From positions 1-10,542 of the forward strand of contig MU864155.1 in assembly GCA_033296885.1 (NCBI GenBank): a stretch of 10,542 nt of DNA, in the 5' to 3' direction. The stretch is from Triangularia verruculosa (lineage: Eukaryota; Ascomycota; Sordariomycetes; Sordariales; Podosporaceae). This document shows, in pieces, positions 1-6,191 of this stretch. The notes under the pieces were generated by a model, which did no database searches, was not told the DNA's origin, and worked only from the letters and a program-made list of their open reading frames with translations. The first letter of the stretch is position 1, and every line of letters begins with the position of its first letter. The position numbers were made by a program, and so were the translations under genes.

Positions 1-50
1 TAGTGATTTTAACGAGCTTGTGTTTTCAGGGTTATGTATGGATTTTGACG

Positions 51-84
51 TGGGTCACTCGCTGATATGGGTCACTCGTTGATA
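51..84. repeat. 17-bp tandem duplication (two copies)
   Basis: Copy one (51-67, TGGGTCACTCGCTGATA) is followed directly by copy two (68-84), which differs only by C to T at the twelfth base. There is no spacer. It is a simple local duplication with no visible link to a gene; slippage during replication is enough to explain it. Confidence 0.85.
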
Positions 85-1129
85 ATATACGTTATGTAGA
101 TTCACCAATGGCCACAAAGGAGTTGAGGTTTTCGAAACTCCTAATTTCTTCTGGCAAAGTGGCAGAACATCACAAACCGACCCAGCACACCAACTGCACT
201 GCTGCATTCGACCGTGTTGCCGGGTTGATATCATTTTTCTAGCGCTTAAAGTCCACCACACCGGCGATCCCAAATGCTGTCAGCTGTAGGGCACAGTATA
301 TCGAGCCTGCGCTGACTGGCCGAATACCCGCTGGAAAGCTGCATAAGGCGGCGAGAAGCATGGTCCCGCCGCTCGACCCCAACGTCTGACACAAGCATGT
401 GGCTTTGCTGTCCGGAATATTGTGAAAAGGCTCTTGAAGGGAATCCTGACTGGCGTAAAAAAGAGGTCGCCGTACATTGCCCCCGTCCTTGATGTCAGCA
501 TTCTATCGGCCAACCCATGTTGGTGTAAGGTGGATGCAAAAGACCCCTGCAGAATGTCGGGATCGTACTCATTCTCTTCAGTAAGGTAGTAAGTAGGTCA
601 GGGACCCAAGTAGGCTGGGAGGACCGCAGGGACGGGTTTATGGAACATCTCAACCTCAAACCTTTACCTGATTGGGAATATGCTGGTGGATTTGGGAACA
701 TTGAGAATGTTGGTAGCTTCTTGTAGCAATCATCGATCCTCCTGTGCAGTTGAAATCCAAGCCAGATGCAATCATGAGGCTGAACGAGAGAGGATTGCAA
801 ATTTTGGGGTTCGAAAGCACTGATAAGATGTTGCTGGTAAGCTACCATATGATGATCGTTGAACTTTTCAGCCTTCAGTCGGGTCATTCTTCAATCTCAT
901 CAGGAGTTACTGTCAGGTTGAACCACCACAATACACGATGGCCGAAGATAATATACCCCCCTACATATGCCATATCATTCCCTTTCACCCTGCCGGCTCG
1001 TCAGCCCCACCCCAGCTGCCACGGCCCAAAGACGACACACACCAAGAGAAGGACAACGAGTCAAAAGAATCATCCTCAGGGAACGACAAAAGCGGAACGG
1101 CAAAATAACGTTTTTTATCACGAATCTTC

Positions 1130-1311
1130 ACCATCACGACTTTCTTCTCTTTTCTCTCTATTTCCCTTCTCCCTTCTGGTGCCAGAAGGTCATTCAGGTC
1201 CGACTATATACATCAATAGATCGCAGCGAGGAAGGACGTCTGATTTATACACATTTGAAAGCCAACAATCTGGAAGATCTCATAACCAAGATATAACCAG
1301 CGATAGGCGAG
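1130..1311 (+). promoter_or_regulatory. Pyrimidine-rich, promoter-like tract
   Basis: About 1130-1190 is almost unbroken C and T (TTCTTCTCTTTTCTCTCTAT and similar runs), a composition common just upstream of transcription starts in filamentous fungi. A TATATA string lies about 20 nt further on (near 1205). The first ATG after it that opens a frame of any length is at 1312 and gives only 37 codons. Orientation and function are inferred from composition alone. Confidence 0.25.
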
Positions 1312-1678
1312 ATGCCAATAAGGGACGATGAGTTGTATTCGACTCTTACAACTCAGCAGTATAATGAAAAAGCCAACATTTACTCATGCACCAAACCAAT
1401 AAACACGCCACCAAGTACCTATTAAAAGACTAAGACATCAGATGCGATTCCAAATTGCATCATACATGGTGATTTTCCATGCTGAAGCCACATTGCTTGT
1501 GCCCAGGCAGGTCGTGGACAGAGAATAAGGGCCTGCTAGTTGAATCGAGATAGGTAGCCACCTTCAAGAATAGTTCATAGATAGACGTTATAAAGTAGCT
1601 TATGTATATTTTAGAAAGGGTATTGGTGTTATGAGATAGTTATATGGTTTGATAGATTAAATAGATTACACGGGGGTT

Positions 1679-2205
1679 TCATTTTTTTCCGCGCCACGTT
1701 GAACCTCGGATTTTACCCAAAACATCAAGTGCATAATATTTGTTGAGATTGCTCACAAGGTCCCTTAAAAACTCCAGTCTCCTCTTGGCCCTATCGGCTC
1801 TTTCACTTAGGTACCTAGGAAACAGGTTCTCCTCGTCGTCCTTTTCCCCACCGACGACCAATGTTCTAAACCTATCAACCCTGAAGGTGTTTCTTCCATG
1901 ATGCTATATAGAGGATCCAAGTCATCAAAAGTCTGGCGTAAGCATCTTTGTGATAATGAGCGGCCATTTCGACTCTGGCAACCCGAGCCGGCGAGTTAAT
2001 AAGCTCTCCTCCTCTATGCCAGTATGAAGTACCGTCCAGACAGTATTAACATACCACGGTCGTCTGGACAGAGTACTCCCCGTGGCCTTTGTGCGACCCA
2101 GGTTCTAGAACGGCGACCTGAGCTCCGTAAGATTAGGTAGATAAGATCGCATTCAAATGCTGCCCACCCTGGATAGATATGATCTAAACCAGGGTAAGTT
2201 CGCAA
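1679..2205 (-). pseudogene. Possible decayed protein-coding gene, function unknown
   Basis: Read on the minus strand, three short stop-free segments in different frames each look like protein. 2205-2014 includes the string GWAAFECDLIYLIL. 2045-1875 is 56 codons, including YWHRGGELINSPARVARVEM. 1903-1679 is 74 codons, with a charged, helix-like stretch around ENLFPRYLSERADRAKRRLE, and ends at a proper stop. A fourth stretch (about 1945-1885, TFDDLDPLYSIMEET) would bridge the last two if two single-base indels had occurred. No ATG opens the last segment, and simple GT-AG introns that I tried (GTATGT at 2054 with AG at 1904 or 1881) do not join the frames. I do not recognise the family. It may be a frameshifted pseudogene, a gene with introns that I cannot resolve, or chance open frames. 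Confidence 0.3.
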
Positions 2206-2450
2206 AACGGACAGACGAAGCCTGCCTTGTCTAAATCATAACTCGCAAGAGCGTTCTTAGCACGCAGCTAACGCATTTACGATGTTGTAGAGTGACACTA
2301 GACGAATATTCCAGGTGAAAGTCGGATACAATTCACCCCGAGAGCAGGCAGTCACATCAAAATAGGCTACTCGGGCACATGTCTGATCGTTAACAACTAT
2401 AAAAAAGGACACAACTACAGAAGATCTGGCCCCCTGAGCAGCAAGAGCAG

Positions 2451-4522
2451 TTACCACCCGGGTCCCCAGCGTCTCCCGTCAAACTCATACCAGTCGATTG
2501 GCTTCATGTGTTTACTCGGTGTGTTGGAGATTTTGTACAGGGTGAAGGTCGGTGGAGTACGGAAATACGTAGGGAGATGAAATGTGCCCGTTGCCTTGAG
2601 CCACCCTGCATCTTCGTCGAAGTCCAAGTGGCCGATATGCTCATTATTTTCGTCCACTTCAGGATATCCATGTACTGTGTTGCAGACAAACTGAAAGTAA
2701 ACGCGGTTTGGATCTCGAGGCCTCGGAGGCAGATGTTCCGGGATGATTGGACATCGGCCAGGAGACTCCGGTTCTTTTTTGATTCCAACGGGCTTAGCAT
2801 CCAGGCTGTTAGACGTATTTGCCATCATTTGCTGGCGTTTGGCTCTGGCGGCTCGGACGCCCCAAGGGTCGGATATATTTCCCAGGTCGCGTTTTTGTCC
2901 CGTCGTCGGGCCATTCTCGACTTTAATGGGCCTTGAACCGCTGTTGATTCCTGTGGGGATATGACTGGTCCCTCCACCATGGTCGCCAAGCCGCCTGCCA
3001 CTGCCGTTAAAGGCCCTCAAGCTGTCACTAGGATTCTCCCCGTCGTCTTCACCGGGGTCGCTGTACGAGCTGTGCTTCGGCTGCCCCTCTCGAGCCTTTT
3101 CAACGTCCTCCCTAGACATCCCAAGTAACATTGTTCCTTCTACAATTCCGAAGTGGAACGATGCCTTCACTCCATGAGTGTTCGAGGAGGGTGTCGAGAA
3201 AATGTTGACAGCCATGGCATCGCCGCCTTGGTCGTTCGTCGAATAAGACCGTAGACTATCGCTGGTGGCCTTCACAACGTATCTCCCCGGTAGATCTGAC
3301 AGGCCGAGTATGCTGTTGGGAGAATCTTGACAGGCAGCAAGAAGTCGGTGATATCCTGCGATGCGGCGGTTCCAAGCGGCCTCCTTCCTTGCTTGCTCTT
3401 CGGCTTCGGCCTCCCGCTCCCGTTCCTTTGCCAGTTCCTTTTCTCTTTCCCTCTCCTCCTTGAGCCGGTGGATCTCAGCGTCTACCTGAACGGTGTCCCA
3501 GCCGATGACAGCTATTCTCCCAAAATCCTTCATGACCAACCCCGGACACTTCGACACGATAATTTCGGGAACATTTCTCTTTCCAATGACAAACTCCCAT
3601 CGGTCGAGTATGATTGTAGTGACCGGCTTCGTATCCATGCCAGCGATGAGTGTTCCGTCGGCCTCGATCGCAAGCTGTTGTCTCAAGAGCAACGAGAGGT
3701 CAACGTCCGCCTGGGCACTATGAAGCTTTTGCTTGTTGGCTGAGTATTTCGCCTCTAACCTGGCAAATTCTTTGTCAATCCCGTCTTTAATTGTGCCCTC
3801 CCATCCCACAAATGCCATCAGCAAGTCGTGATGAAACCCAAGTCCAGGGACTTCGCTACAAGCTTGCTTCATCTCGTCTGAAACGCTTTTGTAAAATACC
3901 CGGAATTTGAGCGGCTCCTTGGTTTTGGTCTGATCCGGGTTCCCATGGCTGTCTAAAAAGTACTTCTTGACAAATCGTTTCGGATCACAATTTGCTGCAT
4001 CGGTGATGTTTTCTGCGCGTTCGGCAAAGAGTTGATCGTAGAGAAGCTCGAAAGCCTCGTCATAATCGGAACGCAGCCTGTCTCGCACCATAGCTTTGCC
4101 CGGGGCCATCTCTTTGCACTGTGTTTGCGTCAGTTACCAGTCGACTGTTGCGACTGGGGAGGCGCAAAACTCACTTTGCCCGCTTTCAACGCGTCTTCCA
4201 AGACTGTTCTCAGATCGCTAACTCGGGCGCTCTTCTCGAAGGGGATATCGTAAAATTGGAGTTGCGCCATCAGCCATTTCTTGGTGATTTTGGGTCTCAC
4301 TGGCTCATGGGGAGCCCGACGACGTGTCAGGAGCAGCTCCTTCAAGGCGTTCTCGTCAAGAAACGCGATGCCCTCCATCCTAAAGATGTCGCGGTACGAA
4401 TCGCGGTTAGGCCATGCTGAATACTCGGCGCCATAGATGTAGCCCGGACAAGATGCTGGTTCATCTGGGATAACGGGGTTACCACCCCTCTCGTATCGCG
4501 TCTCTCGTTTTGGCCCAGACAT
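2451..4522 (-). CDS. Conserved fungal protein with SAP-like motif, coiled coil and C-terminal beta-type domain (spliced, 671 aa)
   Basis: Two exons, 4522-4175 and 4118-2451, encode 671 residues. The 56-nt intron (4174-4119) has donor GTGAGT, a CTGAC branch motif and an ACAG end; it is in phase 0 (AGK then CKEMAPG). Residues about 28-66 are a conserved-looking block around YIYGAEYSAWPNRDSYRDIF. Residues 81-116 (KKWLMAQLQFYDIPFEKSAR onward) match the helix-turn-helix spacing of SAP DNA-binding motifs. Residues about 327-369 are a Lys/Glu/Arg-rich coiled coil. Around 385-450 lies a block ending FHFGIVEGTMLLG, and a second such block runs from 588 to the end (YFQFVCNTVHG onward, ending WGPGW). 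Between them is a disordered, acidic/Ser-rich linker with two SUMO-consensus sites, IKVE (514-517) and IKKE (562-565), suggesting a nuclear protein. Role unknown; DNA binding is inference. ATG 4522 is chosen because the conserved part begins there (purine at -3). Confidence 0.85.
4119..4174 (-). other. Spliceosomal intron of the SAP-like protein gene
   Basis: On the minus strand the intron starts GTGAGT directly after the codons for AGK and ends CACAG before TGC AAA GAG. The branch motif AACTGAC lies about 9 nt before the acceptor. Removing it joins exon 1 to the long downstream frame in phase 0, whereas reading through meets an in-frame stop (TAA, about 4134-4132). This explains why the first 116 residues and the rest lie in separate open frames. 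Confidence 0.9.
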
Positions 4523-4967
4523 TTCTGCGAGGTTCGATAGTGATACCTTCTGGTGCAATTTGAAGATCAAAAACAAACAACGATCCATCAAACACTTGCC
4601 GCTAGGCGGACAGTGCGGACCGCTGTCCAGGTTCCACCTTTCGCACACTCTCAACCAATCATATCGCGAAGCAAAAAGAACCATTCCAGGGCCGAGGACC
4701 ACGTCGCTGGAAACAACCTTCAACAAATCTTTTGCCGTCAACAAAACGGCATTCATGCACTACAAGACGCTATGAAACTCTTCTATTTATAGTACCCGTC
4801 CAACTATATTATTCAACCTACTTCTTAAACGCTCAAAAATCCCGTGATCGACAAAAGCATGACAACTACCAACATTATCACCAACTGTTCCCAAGCGCGC
4901 TGTCTTATCACAACACAACCCAGCCTGATAGCTGTTCCTTTGATGGGACGCAAATTTGAACTTGCAC
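4523..4967. promoter_or_regulatory. Intergenic promoter and leader of the SAP-like gene; 3' flank of the 213-aa gene
   Basis: This is the 445-bp gap between the two minus-strand genes. On the minus strand there is a TATAAATA box at 4791-4784, so transcription probably starts near 4755. That is almost on top of an in-frame ATG at 4756, which makes this upstream ATG an unlikely translation start. A CCAAT/ATTGG element is at 4655-4659. The frame of the SAP-like protein stays open upstream for 78 codons with further ATGs at 4684 and 4588, but the encoded residues look random. The part near 4968 must hold the 3' untranslated end of the neighbouring gene; no clear polyadenylation signal stands out. 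Confidence 0.45.
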
Positions 4968-5609
4968 CTAAACCCGTCGCTTCATGATACCGCCTGACAC
5001 GACCCTTGACCGACCACTGCGTTGTCGTCCTCTTATACGTGACCGAGACCCTCCCAGACGCTGCAACAACGAAGCAAGGTAACCTGGGGGCGCCTTGGCT
5101 TCATTGAGATCGATCCTTTTTTCATCCTGGAGAGTGTACGCCCGGAACCTCTCAAAACTGTCCCACACTTGTACTCGCTTGCCTGTCCTCCGCGCATCGA
5201 TAAGGTCGACGATGTTGACAAGCGTACTCTTTAGGTTTCTTTTGCACTCGTCGAGTGAGTCGCTCGGATCGATGCCAACCTCGCGGCACAAGGCTTGGTA
5301 ACCTTGCAGCGTCTTCTCTTCCTCGGTGAGCTCTTTCTCCTCCTCCTCACGAATATCGCCGAGCTGTCCCTGCGAGTGCGAGAAGAAGCAGAAGTAGTGG
5401 CGTCCGATTTCCTCTCTCATGGCGATGGTGCGCTGTCGGGTGTACTCTTGGGAACCTGTGACCCACTCCTGTGACGAGGCGAGGCGGGCGAACTCATCGT
5501 CGAATGACAATGCATCGTTGGGCGCGAAATGCTCGAATTTGGCAAAGTGGGATTGCGAAGGCGGAGGGGCCTCTTCGCCTCCTTCCCGATATTCCGTAAG
5601 GCCAGGCAT
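4968..5609 (-). CDS. Conserved filamentous-fungal protein of unknown function (213 aa)
   Basis: An intronless frame of 213 residues. The ATG at 5609 sits in a good context (CAAAAATG). The N-terminal 20 residues are Pro/Glu/Ser rich. Residues 22-75 contain FAKFEHFAP, then DEFARLASSQEWVTGSQEYT and the HYF element. Residues 86-99 are a run of Glu/Lys. Residues 101-186 hold the best conserved part: LQGYQALCREVGID, then LVNIVDLIDARRTGKRVQVW and FERFRAYTL. Residues 187-213 are Arg-rich, a possible nucleic-acid contact or nuclear localisation signal. I recognise this pattern from predicted proteins of many ascomycetes, always without a known function, so I give no symbol. There is no signal peptide or membrane segment. 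It lies upstream of, and reads in the same direction as, the SAP-like gene, and is divergent from the membrane-protein gene. Length fits the family as I remember it. Confidence 0.88.
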   Translation of the reverse strand: MPGLTEYREGGEEAPPPSQSHFAKFEHFAPNDALSFDDEFARLASSQEWVTGSQEYTRQRTIAMREEIGRHYFCFFSHSQGQLGDIREEEEKELTEEEKTLQGYQALCREVGIDPSDSLDECKRNLKSTLVNIVDLIDARRTGKRVQVWDSFERFRAYTLQDEKRIDLNEAKAPPGYLASLLQRLGGSRSRIRGRQRSGRSRVVSGGIMKRRV

Positions 5610-6191
5610 TTTTGACCGAGGTTGGGAGTTGTTTTCGGAATGAAGTTGTGTAGCAATTTCTCTGCTTCGCGTTACGCGTCACGCTTTGACACTTTAAAGT
5701 TTAAACACCGCTGCGAAACTCCACTGCCTGAGCACTGTTGCCCACCACAACATTATGCTGATGATACTAGCTCCACGGTGCGCAGCATGATTACCTAGAG
5801 AGCAGAGAAGTCACAGTTGCGGACAAATATTGAGGGATAGGTAGAATGCTAGCTGGTAGGTAAGCTCCGGTCTTCAGCAGGATCTTGGGATATGAGAACG
5901 TGTTCTAGCATCCCCAAATAGGTGATTGAGTACCGCAAGTCCCCTTCATGTTTTGCCAAACGTCCCTTCACCAGCTTCAATGAAACCCACCTATCAAACG
6001 TGACGGGTGAATCTCGGCCGTCACGGGAACACATACACAACCAGCTCGGTCGGCCCGAGTTAGTGCTTGGTATAGTATTTCATTGGAAGAGGTAGGCATC
6101 GGTACGGCGCTGCAGTTTCATCAGTTATACAAGCACAGGATTTCCCGCCCAACTATGTTGCACAGCACCCTCTGTGCGGGGCTTATGCGTG
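5610..6191. promoter_or_regulatory. Divergent promoter region between the 213-aa gene and the membrane-protein gene
   Basis: About 580 bp separate the two ATGs, which face away from each other. On the membrane-gene side there is a TATA-like TATAGTAT at 6071-6078 and an ATTGG (CCAAT in reverse) at 6082-6086, some 110 bp before the chosen ATG. Upstream ATGs at 6155 and 6185 open a short overlapping frame that ends at 6289 and could lower translation of the main frame. On the other side a run of A+T (about 5690-5708, CTTTAAAGTTTAAAC) lies about 85 bp before the ATG at 5609. Three copies of the TAGGTA hexamer (5792, 5838, 5857) are present. A 61-codon minus-strand frame (6034-5849) is open here but has no recognisable features. 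Confidence 0.45.

Larger units (their letters stand above)
1..1678. other. Left intergenic region with no supported gene
   Basis: No reading frame here looks like a conserved protein. The longer open frames (for example minus 495-887 and plus 744-1331) start at non-ATG codons or run through pyrimidine-rich, low-complexity stretches, and have no recognisable motif. The region contains a 17-bp tandem duplication (51-84), a strongly pyrimidine-rich tract (about 1130-1190) of the kind found near fungal transcription starts, and a 37-codon ORF starting at 1312. From about 1430 to 1678 it looks like untranslated or spacer DNA. A tRNA, rRNA or small RNA gene was looked for by eye and not seen. Confidence 0.6.

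Noticed and set aside
280..513. 77-codon minus-strand frame
   Set aside because: It starts at TTG, is short, and although a few stretches look protein-like (MYGDLFFTPVRIPF) I recognise no family.
803..825. tRNA B-box-like GGTTCGAAAGC
   Set aside because: It lacks the expected B-box end, no A box lies at the right distance, and no cloverleaf can be drawn.
495..887. 130-codon minus-strand frame
   Set aside because: The opening codon is not ATG, and residue order looks random with no domain; nothing around it supports a gene.
744..1331. 195-codon plus-strand frame
   Set aside because: It starts at GTG, passes through the pyrimidine tract (giving SSLFSLFPFSLL), and has no conserved look. An overlapping 109-codon frame from ATG 967 has the same problem.
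2508..2936. 142-codon plus-strand frame inside the SAP-like gene
   Set aside because: It is antisense to well-supported coding sequence, begins mid-exon and has no recognisable motif; high G+C coding DNA often leaves such shadows.
3327..3743. 138-codon plus-strand frame with a hydrophobic stretch (LPCLLFGFGLPLPFLCQF)
   Set aside because: It is the antisense reading of the Lys/Glu/Arg-rich coiled coil, whose codons give Leu/Phe/Pro/Ser on the other strand. The apparent membrane segment is an artefact.
5849..6034. 61-codon minus-strand frame in the divergent promoter region
   Set aside because: It has an ATG and reads smoothly (VTFDRWVSLKLVKGRLAKHE), but it is short, unrecognised and lies in a region better explained as promoter. 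It is kept only as a remote possibility.
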